Positions 1-8,040 of a stretch of 64,000 bases of DNA are shown here, in pieces; within the stretch, counting starts at the first letter, position 1; every line of letters starts with the position of its first letter. Origin of the DNA: an uncultured Eubacteriales bacterium (GTDB lineage Bacteria; Bacillota; Clostridia; Christensenellales; Aristaeellaceae); contig ONJM01000009.1 of the NCBI GenBank assembly GCA_900318145.1, positions 93,014-157,013 on the forward strand, read 5' to 3'. Position numbers and translations under genes: made by a program. A model generated the notes under the pieces. It did not search any database and was not told the origin of the DNA. It saw only the letters and a list, made by a program, of their open reading frames with translations.

Positions 1-1
1 C

Positions 2-616
2 TGCTACAAGAACCGGCGCGAAAGCATCAGCCTGGATGTGGAGCTGTGCCTGAAGTACGGCGTCCGCATGACCTTTTTTCCGATTGTATACACCGGCTGC
101 CTGGAACCGCAGTACCGGGACATCTGGCAGTCCGTTCTGGACGCGGGCTGTGAAATCGGTTCCCACAGCTGGTCCCACTGGCAGCTGGGCAACCGGACCA
201 GCGCCGGAATCATTCAGGTGCTCGGGGACTGGCAGCAGGCGATCGACGAAACGCTCGGCTATCACTATGAAACCCGCTGGCTCCGTCCTCCCTACGGCAG
301 CATGACGGACAACCTGAAGGGAAACGACTCCCATACCCGCGTCACGAAGGCCATCCGGACCTACGGCTATGAGCATGTGGCGCTGTGGGACGTGAGCCAG
401 ACGGATCCGGACAAGGCGCTGAAAGCCGTCAAAAACGGAAGCATCATGCTGTTCCACGCCACGGTCAAGGATACAAAGTGCCTGGAGAAGCTGATTCCCG
501 CGCTGTTGGAGGAAGGCTACGAGCTGGTTACGCTCAGTGAGCTTTTCGGTTTTGATCCGCCGGAAACCGGCGGCGAGCTGTATGTGTTCGACAGGGAAAT
601 GTATAAGGGGAAGTGA
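2..616 (+). CDS. Polysaccharide deacetylase (NodB type), 5' end outside window
   Basis: The frame is open from the window edge, so the start and the first metal-binding motif (TFDDG) are not visible. The remaining part shows GSHSWSHW, which carries the zinc-binding histidines of NodB deacetylases, then RPPYGS of the active-site wall, and near the C-terminus LFHA. Known family members remove acetyl groups from peptidoglycan or other surface glycans; the substrate here is unknown. It is followed on the same strand by a secreted DUF6273-like protein and a secreted PIG-L deacetylase, so an envelope-glycan operon is likely. The GTG at 38 is internal, because homologous sequence continues upstream of it. 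Confidence 0.85.
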   Translation, partial: CYKNRRESISLDVELCLKYGVRMTFFPIVYTGCLEPQYRDIWQSVLDAGCEIGSHSWSHWQLGNRTSAGIIQVLGDWQQAIDETLGYHYETRWLRPPYGSMTDNLKGNDSHTRVTKAIRTYGYEHVALWDVSQTDPDKALKAVKNGSIMLFHATVKDTKCLEKLIPALLEEGYELVTLSELFGFDPPETGGELYVFDREMYKGK

Positions 617-621
617 ACGGA

Positions 622-1476
622 ATGCTCAGAAAATGGATCCCGGCGCTCCTGGCGCTGCTGCTGCTGTTCTCATCCGCCGCCGCGGAGGAGGAATTGCGCG
701 GATATGACGCGGAAGCAGGATACATCTATGTTACACTGGGAGAGTATCCTCAGGTGATTGACGGCGGCATCCCGGATGACGGAACCCAGGCCTGGCGCTG
801 GCGTAAATCGTTCCAGAAAAACAAAGTACCCGGAGAAATGCGGGAGGAAGGCATCGACCGGGACACGGTGGAGCCTTCGCCGATCCTGTGGCGGGTTTTA
901 CGCTTTGAGGAGGGGCAGGCGTTCCTTCTCAGCGAATACATCCTTTTCCCTTCTCCTGCACACTCGAGCACGAAAGAATATGAAGCAATCGGAAACGACT
1001 TCAGCCAGACAGATCTGAGCCGGATCCTGAACGGTGAGTTCATGGAAAAAGCGTTTACCGAAGCAGAACAGAACGCAATCATTCCCTATGAGACGCTTGG
1101 TAAAGTCTTCATTCTTTCCACAGCGGACCTGAAGGATCCGGACATCGGTTTCGGAAAAAACAAGAAAACCCGGAAAGCCTGGGCAACAGAATATGCGATC
1201 CGGGCATGCGGCGCTTTCGTCTATCAGACAACAAACGGTAACCATTCCCCCTACTGGACGCGAGACAAGTACCCGAACAAAGTGAAAAAGGGCAGTCCGG
1301 ACTATAATCCCCATGCCGCCCAGTGTACAAAAGCTGACGGGTCCGTCGGCTATTACAGCTGTACGAACCCGGAGGAAGGCGCCCGTCCGGCGCTCTATCT
1401 GGATATCGCGAAACTGAAAATCACGGAAGGGGACGGGACAAAGGAAAACCCGTTCCGGCTGAGCGCGGAAGAGTAA
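622..1476 (+). CDS. Secreted DUF6273-like protein
   Basis: About 284 residues with a clear signal peptide (hydrophobic leucine/alanine stretch, cleavage near SAAAEE, residues 20-24). The rest is soluble and matches the style of DUF6273 proteins of Clostridia: an early ILWRVL strand, a WR...LL segment, an asparagine/phenylalanine-rich middle and a GARPALYLD ending, a lectin-like fold of unknown function. I chose the ATG at 622 because AAGGGG at 604-610 sits at a suitable distance; the GTG at 613, overlapping the upstream stop, would be too close to it. It lies between a polysaccharide deacetylase and a PIG-L deacetylase, so a role at the cell surface is inferred. No catalytic residues are recognised. 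Confidence 0.75.
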   Translation: MLRKWIPALLALLLLFSSAAAEEELRGYDAEAGYIYVTLGEYPQVIDGGIPDDGTQAWRWRKSFQKNKVPGEMREEGIDRDTVEPSPILWRVLRFEEGQAFLLSEYILFPSPAHSSTKEYEAIGNDFSQTDLSRILNGEFMEKAFTEAEQNAIIPYETLGKVFILSTADLKDPDIGFGKNKKTRKAWATEYAIRACGAFVYQTTNGNHSPYWTRDKYPNKVKKGSPDYNPHAAQCTKADGSVGYYSCTNPEEGARPALYLDIAKLKITEGDGTKENPFRLSAEE

Positions 1477-1504
1477 GCTTCGCGCGCTTCTTTCAAGGAG
1501 CAAA

Positions 1505-3238
1505 ATGAAAGCAATCAGGATTATTCTGTTTACAGTCCTTTCGGCCCTTTTCCTGGCAGCGGCTTGCGCGCTGGCGGAATACAGCTATACCTCCTCCTGT
1601 CCGCAGTCCTTCCGGCTGCAGGGAATTGTGAACGCCGGAGACGAGGCCGCGATGCGTTCCTCCCCCGGCAAATCAAAAGCCGTCGCCTCTCTGAAGCCCG
1701 GTACGGTTGTCCGGGTCACAGGCATCGAGGACAAGTACTTCCGGGTTGAGCTGGAGGGGAACGAGGGATATGTCCGCACGAACCGGATCAGGCTGACCGC
1801 TTCGGCCTGGAAGGATACCCCCGAAGCCTTCTCCGGCACCTTTGCCCTGGAGAGAACGATGCCGTCGCGGGCGGAAAGCAACCGCATCACGTTCTCCGGC
1901 GAACTGCGCGCTCCCGCTCCGGTCAGTTCCTTCTTTTTCATCTTCTGGGACGAGCGGCAGCTGGCCGTGGAGAGTGTTTTCCCGTATCTGCCCGCACAGC
2001 CGGTGAGCGAAATCGACGGCTCTGCTTTTTATGACCTGATCAACGCAAGCCAGGTCAGCGCCGGAAGGAAAACCCTGGTGATCCAGGGAACCACGGAAAA
2101 CGGACAGGTGGTTCTGGCCAGGCTGTTTCTCTATATCAGCGGCAATGAAGCCGAACCCGCCCATATCACCGGTCAATGTACCTTCAGCTATCCGTGGAGC
2201 CTGGCCGACGACCGCCTCAATACCGTCTGGAAGCCGGATGAAAAGGAGCCGTCGCTGACCGTCGGATTTCCCGAAGGCGCCGGCGCGGCGCTGGTGACGC
2301 TGGAATGGTCGGTTCCGCCGGAATCCTGCGCTGTCCGGTATCTGGACGCGGGCGGCGCCCTGCTTTCCGAGGAAACGCTTGCAACCGGCTTTTACCTTGA
2401 TTCCCTGGAGCCTGTCAGCGGGGCCGCTTCCGTCCGCATCACGCCGGAAGGAAAAGGCTGCGCGCTTGCCACCGTGCGGGTTTATCCGGAACGGTACGCG
2501 TCCTTCGCGGTGCAGAAGTGGGAGCCGCTTCCCGAAAAAGTGGACCTGATGCTTTTCTCCACCCATCAGGATGATGAAGTCCTCTTCTTCGGCGGCATGA
2601 TCCCCTGGTACAGCGCCGCCGGAAAAACCGTTGCCGTCACCTATATGACAAACTGCGGGCGTGGACGCTACCGGGAGGCGCTGGACGGCCTGTGGACCGC
2701 GGGGCTGAAATACCATCCGGTCTTCCTGGGCTGGGCGGACGGGACGGAGGAAATGCAGTCCAGGGTGGAAAACGCGTATAACATCTGGCGGCGGGACAAT
2801 ACGCCGGATCCGCTCCTGGACCTGGTCCGCCTGATCCGCAGATACCGGCCGGAAGTGGTCGTGACCCATGACTTTGACGGGGAATACGGAAACATTCAGC
2901 ACCGCCTGACGGCGAAGCTGATCCCGGAAGCGGCGGAACTGGCGGCGGATCCGGCGTATGACGCGGATTTCAGCACGCCCTGGACGGTTAAGAAATGCTA
3001 TATTCACCTGTATAAGGAAACGGAAATCATGCTCGACTGGGACCGGCCGCTTTCCCCGGAGAATCCCGTGTTCACGCCGCGTTTTCTGGCAGAGGAGGCC
3101 TATGACAAGCACCGTACCCAGCACGTTTTCTACACGATGAAGATCGGAGAGCTTTATGACAACCGCTGCTTCGGCCTGTATTCCTCCGCGGTCGGGCCGG
3201 ACATCCTGAAAAACGACCTGTTTGAAAATATTCCCTGA
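1505..3238 (+). CDS. Secreted SH3-discoidin-PIG-L deacetylase
   Basis: 577 residues. Signal peptide (1-24), a bacterial SH3 domain (about 32-98), a linker beta domain (about 110-215), a discoidin-like beta domain (about 220-330) and a C-terminal PIG-L (GlcNAc-PI de-N-acetylase) domain from about 345. The metal and catalytic motif is intact as H354-Q-D-D-E358, and the second motif H455-D-x-D-G-E-Y-G-x-x-Q-H466 is also intact. Family members hydrolyse N-acetyl groups of N-acetylglucosamine-containing substrates using zinc. The SH3 and discoidin modules suggest it binds peptidoglycan or another surface glycan outside the cell. A close paralogue with the same architecture lies at 15036-16778, and a degenerate one is fused to a glycosidase at 47677-49728. 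Confidence 0.88.
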   Translation: MKAIRIILFTVLSALFLAAACALAEYSYTSSCPQSFRLQGIVNAGDEAAMRSSPGKSKAVASLKPGTVVRVTGIEDKYFRVELEGNEGYVRTNRIRLTASAWKDTPEAFSGTFALERTMPSRAESNRITFSGELRAPAPVSSFFFIFWDERQLAVESVFPYLPAQPVSEIDGSAFYDLINASQVSAGRKTLVIQGTTENGQVVLARLFLYISGNEAEPAHITGQCTFSYPWSLADDRLNTVWKPDEKEPSLTVGFPEGAGAALVTLEWSVPPESCAVRYLDAGGALLSEETLATGFYLDSLEPVSGAASVRITPEGKGCALATVRVYPERYASFAVQKWEPLPEKVDLMLFSTHQDDEVLFFGGMIPWYSAAGKTVAVTYMTNCGRGRYREALDGLWTAGLKYHPVFLGWADGTEEMQSRVENAYNIWRRDNTPDPLLDLVRLIRRYRPEVVVTHDFDGEYGNIQHRLTAKLIPEAAELAADPAYDADFSTPWTVKKCYIHLYKETEIMLDWDRPLSPENPVFTPRFLAEEAYDKHRTQHVFYTMKIGELYDNRCFGLYSSAVGPDILKNDLFENIP

Positions 3239-3246
3239 AAGCTTTT

Positions 3247-3276
3247 TCGCCGGAAACTGTTGACAGTTTCCGGCGA
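3247..3276. repeat. Perfect 13-bp inverted repeat overlapping a -35 box
   Basis: Two perfectly complementary 13-base arms (3247-3259 and 3264-3276) surround a TTGA loop. No T-tract follows on either strand, so it is not a standard intrinsic terminator. The loop and second arm contain the TTGACA -35 hexamer of the next operon's promoter, so it could equally be an operator or a mRNA 3'-end stabiliser for the PIG-L gene. Confidence 0.6.
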
Positions 3277-3288
3277 GTGCGTTATATA
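3260..3288 (+). promoter_or_regulatory. Sigma-A promoter for the COG0523 GTPase pair
   Basis: TTGACA at 3260-3265 (exact consensus), 17-base spacer, TATATA at 3283-3288. It drives the two metal-chaperone-like GTPases. Its -35 lies in the loop of the inverted repeat at 3247-3276, which suggests control by a DNA-binding protein; a Zur-type repressor would fit the gene content but no known Zur box is seen. Confidence 0.65.
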
Positions 3289-3328
3289 AGGGAAGCCGAT
3301 ATTTTTCGGTAGGAAAGAAGGTTTGTAA

Positions 3329-4453
3329 ATGGTTAAAATCAATGTTATCTCCGGCTTCCTCGGCGCCGGCAAAACCACCCTGATCAAAAAGCTCCTCACC
3401 GGCAGCCTCCGGAACGAGAAGGTTGTCCTCCTGGAAAACGAATACGGCGAAATCGGGATTGACGGCGGCTTTATGAAGGACGCCGGCATCACCGTTACCG
3501 AGCTGAACGCCGGCTGCATCTGCTGCACCCTCGCGGGCGACTTCCAGGCGGCTGTGGACCAGCTGATCGACACGTACCATCCGGACCGGATCCTTGTGGA
3601 GCCCACCGGCGTCGGAAAGCTCAGCGAGATCCTTTCCGCCGTGGAGAAGGCAAAAACCCGCCATCCCGAGATCGAGGTCGGCGGCAGCGCCACCGTGGTG
3701 GACGCCGGAAAGTGCCGGATGTATATGAAGAATTTCGGTGAGTTTTTCCTGGACCAGGTAAAGAGCGCCTCCACGGTCATCTTCAGCCGCACCCAGCTGC
3801 TGGACGCCGCCCGGGTGGAAAAGAGCCGTCTGCTGATTGCCGAAGCGCATCCGGACGCCCGGATTATCACGACTCCCTGGGACGATCTGGAGCCTGATTT
3901 CATGCTGGACGTCATCGAAAACGGCAAACCCCTTTACTTCGCGCCGCTGGAAGACGACGATGACGATGACGATGACGATGAGGATGAGCATGAACATCAT
4001 CATCACCATGACCATGAGGAAGAGCATCATCACCATCATGACGGGGATGACGACGATGACGATGACGGCGGCGATGAGGATGAGCATGAACATGAGCATC
4101 ATCATCACCATGACCATGAGCACGGTCACGAACATCATCATCACCATCACCACCACGGCGAGGGAGAGCACGACGCGGATGAAGTCTTCGGCAACATCGG
4201 CCTGGAGACAGCGCAGCGCTACGGGAAAGAGGAAATCCGATCCATCCTGGAAAAGCTGTCCGATGAAGAGGAATACGGCCGGATCCTCCGCGCCAAGGGC
4301 ATCCTGCAGACCGAGGACGGGGAATGGTTCCAGTTTGATTATGTTCCCGGTGAAATTGACCTGCGGGACGGCAGTGCCGATTATACCGGCCGCCTGTGCG
4401 TAATCGGAGCCGACCTGAACGAAAAAGCGTTAACGGAGCTGTTTCATTTATGA
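3329..4453 (+). CDS. COG0523/CobW-family GTPase with His/Asp-rich metal-binding loop
   Basis: 374 residues. The N-terminal G domain shows the Walker A motif GFLGAGKTT (9-17) and the family's metal-binding CxCC motif, C63-I-C65-C66, followed by a typical EPTGVG segment. Residues about 209-277 are a low-complexity insert made almost only of Asp, Glu and His, including runs of six or more histidines, a putative zinc or nickel store. The CobW C-terminal domain follows. COG0523 proteins are GTP-dependent metal chaperones or allocators, often for zinc. The start codon follows an AAGGTTTGTAA leader with a GGAAAGAAGG ribosome site. It overlaps the next GTPase gene by ATGA, so the two are translationally coupled. 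Confidence 0.88.
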   Translation: MVKINVISGFLGAGKTTLIKKLLTGSLRNEKVVLLENEYGEIGIDGGFMKDAGITVTELNAGCICCTLAGDFQAAVDQLIDTYHPDRILVEPTGVGKLSEILSAVEKAKTRHPEIEVGGSATVVDAGKCRMYMKNFGEFFLDQVKSASTVIFSRTQLLDAARVEKSRLLIAEAHPDARIITTPWDDLEPDFMLDVIENGKPLYFAPLEDDDDDDDDDEDEHEHHHHHDHEEEHHHHHDGDDDDDDDGGDEDEHEHEHHHHHDHEHGHEHHHHHHHHGEGEHDADEVFGNIGLETAQRYGKEEIRSILEKLSDEEEYGRILRAKGILQTEDGEWFQFDYVPGEIDLRDGSADYTGRLCVIGADLNEKALTELFHL

Positions 4454-5400
4454 TTCGCAGATTTGTACCGGTCTATCTGATCACCGGATTTCTTGAAAGC
4501 GGCAAAACCACGCTCGGCCTCACGGTTCTGGGGAACGAGCGCTTCACCAACGGCGGAAAAGCGCTGGTCATCTGCTGTGAGGAAGGCGAAAAAGAGTGGG
4601 ATGACGAATCCCTGAAAAAGAACAAAGGCGTCCTGGTCATGCTGGAGGAGGCGGAAGAGCTGACCTCCGCGCGCCTGCAGGCGCTGGAGGATGAGCATAA
4701 ACCCTCCTGCGTCATCCTGGAGTACAATTCCATGTGGGGAATCGACAGGCTGGATACGCTCCGCCTTCCCCGCCTCTGGGACTGGGCGCAGATGGTCACC
4801 GTCGCCGACGGCGGCACCTTCGACAACTACATGACCAACATGCGCAAGCTCCTGACGGATCCGATGAAAATCGCGGATATGATCTGCGTCAACCGCTGCG
4901 GCCCGGATTTCAGCAAGGCTTCCTGGCGCCGCCAGCTCCGCGCCATGAACGGAAACGCCACCATCTTCTTCGAGAATCTGGACGGCACCGTGGATGACGG
5001 GATCACCGACGAGGATCTCCCCTATGATATGAAAGCCGATCCGATCGCGATTGCGGAAGACCAGTTCGGGATCTTTTACGTGGACAGCATGGACCACCCC
5101 GAGCGGTACAGCGGAAAACGCGTCCGGCTGGTCGGCCAGGCCTGGAAGCGTTCCGGTTTCCCGAAGGGATACTACTATTTCGCCCGCAACGCCATGACCT
5201 GCTGCTCCAACGATATCGCCCCCTGCGGCTGGGTCTGCAAGGGGGAACGCACGCCGGACAACAAGACGTATTTTACCCTGACCGCCCGCTGCCAGCAGGT
5301 GCAGGGGCCGGACGGGCAGACCGCCCTCATGCTGAACGAACTCGCGACGGAAAAAGCGAAAACGCCGCATGAAGAGCTGGTGAGCTTTGTGAACCTGTAA
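4450..5400 (+). CDS. COG0523-like GTPase fused to a YcgQ/DUF1980-like C-terminal domain
   Basis: 316 residues when started at the ATG overlapping the previous stop. The G domain has GFLESGKTT (13-21) with the P-loop lysine K19, but the CxCC motif of classical COG0523 proteins is absent. From about residue 220 the sequence changes to a small domain with a GKRVRLVG strand and an RNAMTCCSNDI segment plus further cysteines, which resembles the C-terminal domain of YcgQ/TIGR03943 proteins. In Firmicutes, YcgR/YcgQ permeases are encoded beside COG0523 GTPases and are often zinc-regulated, so this looks like a fusion of neighbouring functions in metal trafficking. That link is inference; the fusion itself is visible. 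Confidence 0.75.
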   Translation: MIRRFVPVYLITGFLESGKTTLGLTVLGNERFTNGGKALVICCEEGEKEWDDESLKKNKGVLVMLEEAEELTSARLQALEDEHKPSCVILEYNSMWGIDRLDTLRLPRLWDWAQMVTVADGGTFDNYMTNMRKLLTDPMKIADMICVNRCGPDFSKASWRRQLRAMNGNATIFFENLDGTVDDGITDEDLPYDMKADPIAIAEDQFGIFYVDSMDHPERYSGKRVRLVGQAWKRSGFPKGYYYFARNAMTCCSNDIAPCGWVCKGERTPDNKTYFTLTARCQQVQGPDGQTALMLNELATEKAKTPHEELVSFVNL

Positions 5401-5427
5401 CGCCGGAAGCCGGCGCCCTTTCTCTTT
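5401..5427 (+). terminator. Intrinsic terminator after the GTPase operon
   Basis: Perfect 6-bp GC stem (CGCCGG/CCGGCG) with a 3-base loop starting right after the stop codon, followed by a pyrimidine tract CCCTTTCTCTTT. Confidence 0.65.
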
Positions 5428-5467
5428 CAGTTATACACAGATTGCACTGCACCTCCGCGCTGTCTTA

Positions 5468-5476
5468 TGCTATAAT
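5468..5476 (+). promoter_or_regulatory. Extended -10 promoter for the YidC-LtaS-like gene
   Basis: TGCTATAAT, a perfect extended -10 (TG at 5468-5469, TATAAT at 5471-5476). No well-spaced -35 is seen; TTGCAC at 5442-5447 is 23 bases upstream, too far. The leader would be very short, since GGAGGTG lies at 5484-5490 and the ATG at 5496. Confidence 0.55.
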
Positions 5477-5495
5477 GCATCGCGGAGGTGCGCGC

Positions 5496-8027
5496 ATGAT
5501 TTACCAGTTCCTGATCGGTCCGATCCGGATTCTTCTTGAATATATCTACGGCTTCGCAAACAGCCTGCTGAACAGCCCCGGCCTTTCCATCGTGGTGCTG
5601 AGCCTGTCCGTTAATCTTCTGCTCCTGCCCGTTTACAGGCGTGCGGACGCCATCCAGGAGCAGGAGCGCGCCGCTGAAAAGAAGATGGAAAAGGTCGTTT
5701 CCCATATCAAAAAAACATTCCGGGGCGACGAGTGGTTCATGATGCTCCGCGCGTACTACCGTGAAAATCATTATAAGCCTTATTATGTGCTGAAGGGCTT
5801 TCTTTCCCTGGCGCTGGAGATTCCTTTTTTTATTGCCGCCTACGGTTTCCTGTCCGGCAGCGCCGCCCTGTGGGGCGCAGCTTTCGGCCCTGTTTCCAAC
5901 CTCGGCGCGCCCGACGGGCTGCTGAAGATCGGCGGAATTACCGTAAACCTCCTGCCGCTGCTGATGACAGCCGCCAATCTCGCTTCAGGAGCCGTCTATA
6001 CGAAGGGCTGCCGCCCGAAGGAAAAAATCCAGCTGTACGGCATTGCCGCGGTCTTTCTCGTGCTGCTCTGGAATTCCCCGTCCGGCCTGGTGCTCTACTG
6101 GACGCTGAACAACCTTTTCTCCCTGGTGAAAAACCTGCTGCTCGCGGGAAAAAAGCGGCGGAATGCCGCGGCGGCTCCCTGCCCTTCCGACCCGGCGCCT
6201 GCCGCGGGCGGCAGAGCTTTTGTCTGCGGCGGAGTGCTGCTGGCCGTGCTCACGGGCGTGCTGATTCCTTCCTCCGTGGTGGCTTCCTCCCCGGCGGAAT
6301 TTATCAACGTTTCAGCCTACCGCCCGCCTGTCCTGCATGTCCTTGATTCAGCGCTGCTGGCCGCGGGCGCCTTTGTCTTCTGGCTGAACGTGTTTTACCG
6401 CATGTCCGGGGAAAAAGGAAAACGGCGTTTCACGCTGGCCGTATGGATCCTGTGCCTCCTGTCCCTGGTGAACTATATGTTCTTCGGCACCGGCCTGGGC
6501 CTCCTTTCCGCGGAGCTTCACTACGGGAACCGGCCGGAGTTTTCCGCCGGCGCCGTTCTCCTGAACCTGGCGGTTCTCGCGGCGGTTGCCGTCCCGGCGG
6601 TCCTGGTCTTTTTCAGATGGCGGAAAGCCGTCTTTCCGGTCCTTCTGGTGCTGCTGCTGGCCCTCTCCGGCATGGCCGGGGCAAATCTGCTGAAAATCCG
6701 CGCGGACTCCGCGGACCTTGGACGGATCGCCGCTGCCGCCGATGAGGAAAAAGCCCGTTTCACCCTCAGCCGCAACGGTAAAAATGTGGTGTTCATCATG
6801 GCGGACAAAGCCATCGGCAGCTACTTTCCCTATCTGCTGGAGGAAAAGCCGCAGCTGAAGGACCAGTTTGCCGGATTTACCTGGTACCCCAATACGCTGT
6901 CCTTCGGCGGCCATACCCTGTTTTCTTCCGCCGCGCTCTTCGGCGGCTATGACTACCGTCCGGCGGAACTGAACAGGCGAACCGGAGAACGCATGGCGGA
7001 AAAGCAGAACGAAGCCCTGAAGGTGCTGCCGGTCCTTTTCGGGGAAGCCGGATACCGGGTGACAGTCTGCGATCCGCCGCTCGCGGGTTTCCAGTGGATT
7101 TCGGATATCTCGATCTACAGCGAATACCCCTGGATCCGCGCCTTCAACACGGAGCAGGGGCAGTTCGCCCCGGCGGTCCGGGAGTCGCTGGACCTGCTCT
7201 GGCAGCGTAACTTTTTCTGCTACGGCATCATGAAATGCTGCCCGCTTCTGCTTCAGCCGACGGTTTATTCCGAAGGCACCTATTATTCAGCCATCCGGGA
7301 ATGCCCGCAGTTTGAAAAATCCTATGCGGTGCTGCAGGCGCTGCCCTCCATGGCGCAGATCAGCGAAGGCAGCGAAAACACCTTCCTGGCCATGTGCAAC
7401 CACACCACGCACGACCCCATCGTGCTGTCCGAACCCGCCTATGAACCGTCGGACAGGATTGACAATACGGAATACGACCGGGCGCATGAATGGCGCACGG
7501 CGGAAGGAATGCAGCCGATCCGGCTGGAAACGGAGGACCAGATCATCCATTACCACGCCAATATGGCCGCGATGCTTCAGATCGGCCGCTGGCTGGACTG
7601 GCTGCGTTCGGAAGGGCTGTACGCCAATACCCGGATTATCATCGCCGCGGATCACGGATACCGGCTGCATCATTCCGAAAGCTGGATTTTTGACCCGGAT
7701 CTGGAAGGAGGAGACGCCATGCTGTACAATCCTCTGCTCCTCGTCAAGGATTTCGGCAGCACGGAGCTCACCCGGGACGATTCCTTCATGACCAACGCGG
7801 ATGTCCCGGCGTGCCTGCTGCGGGATCTCGTGGAAAATCCGGTAAACCCCTTTACCGGAAATCCCGTCACCTCCGCCGCGAAGGAAACGGAGGAAATGCA
7901 GGTAACCACTTCCTATGACTGGCAGTTTGCGGAAAACAACGGCACGGCCTTTTTCCCGGCCGTCTGGTACGCGGTAAAGGACCGGGTGCTGGACGCTTCC
8001 TGCTGGAAAAAGCTCGGCGAATGGTAA
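5496..8027 (+). CDS. YidC/Oxa1 domain fused to an LtaS-like sulfatase-fold phosphotransferase
   Basis: 843 residues, two modules. Residues 1-225 look like a YidC/Oxa1 insertase: an early transmembrane helix, an arginine-bearing helix (NLLLLPVYRR), a cytoplasmic charged hairpin and the PSGLVLYWTLNN signature before the last helix. Further membrane helices follow (about 250-410). From about 425 the chain is an extracellular alkaline-phosphatase/sulfatase-fold domain: NVVFIMAD metal motif, GGHT with T474 at the nucleophile position of lipoteichoic acid synthases, NHTTHDP (H636, H639) and ADHG (D719, H720). LtaS enzymes transfer glycerolphosphate from phosphatidylglycerol. The gene is followed 13 bases later by a CDP-glycerol glycerophosphotransferase relative, which supports a role in a phosphodiester polymer. 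Both N- and C-terminal assignments rest on motifs only. Confidence 0.8.
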   Translation: MIYQFLIGPIRILLEYIYGFANSLLNSPGLSIVVLSLSVNLLLLPVYRRADAIQEQERAAEKKMEKVVSHIKKTFRGDEWFMMLRAYYRENHYKPYYVLKGFLSLALEIPFFIAAYGFLSGSAALWGAAFGPVSNLGAPDGLLKIGGITVNLLPLLMTAANLASGAVYTKGCRPKEKIQLYGIAAVFLVLLWNSPSGLVLYWTLNNLFSLVKNLLLAGKKRRNAAAAPCPSDPAPAAGGRAFVCGGVLLAVLTGVLIPSSVVASSPAEFINVSAYRPPVLHVLDSALLAAGAFVFWLNVFYRMSGEKGKRRFTLAVWILCLLSLVNYMFFGTGLGLLSAELHYGNRPEFSAGAVLLNLAVLAAVAVPAVLVFFRWRKAVFPVLLVLLLALSGMAGANLLKIRADSADLGRIAAAADEEKARFTLSRNGKNVVFIMADKAIGSYFPYLLEEKPQLKDQFAGFTWYPNTLSFGGHTLFSSAALFGGYDYRPAELNRRTGERMAEKQNEALKVLPVLFGEAGYRVTVCDPPLAGFQWISDISIYSEYPWIRAFNTEQGQFAPAVRESLDLLWQRNFFCYGIMKCCPLLLQPTVYSEGTYYSAIRECPQFEKSYAVLQALPSMAQISEGSENTFLAMCNHTTHDPIVLSEPAYEPSDRIDNTEYDRAHEWRTAEGMQPIRLETEDQIIHYHANMAAMLQIGRWLDWLRSEGLYANTRIIIAADHGYRLHHSESWIFDPDLEGGDAMLYNPLLLVKDFGSTELTRDDSFMTNADVPACLLRDLVENPVNPFTGNPVTSAAKETEEMQVTTSYDWQFAENNGTAFFPAVWYAVKDRVLDASCWKKLGEW

Positions 8028-8040
8028 GGAGGAGGCGCGC

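Noticed and set aside
3247-3276. Hairpin as intrinsic terminator of the PIG-L operon
   Set aside because: No run of T follows on either strand; the overlap with a consensus -35 suggests a promoter or operator function.
4008-4155. His-rich segment as an artificial His-tag or vector sequence
   Set aside because: It lies within a natural GTPase, mixed with Asp and Glu, with both CobW domains continuous on either side.
1673-4171. Minus-strand frame of 832 codons with a hydrophobic start
   Set aside because: It is the antisense of the Asp/His-rich repeat of the COG0523 gene, which creates a false Val/Met-rich segment.
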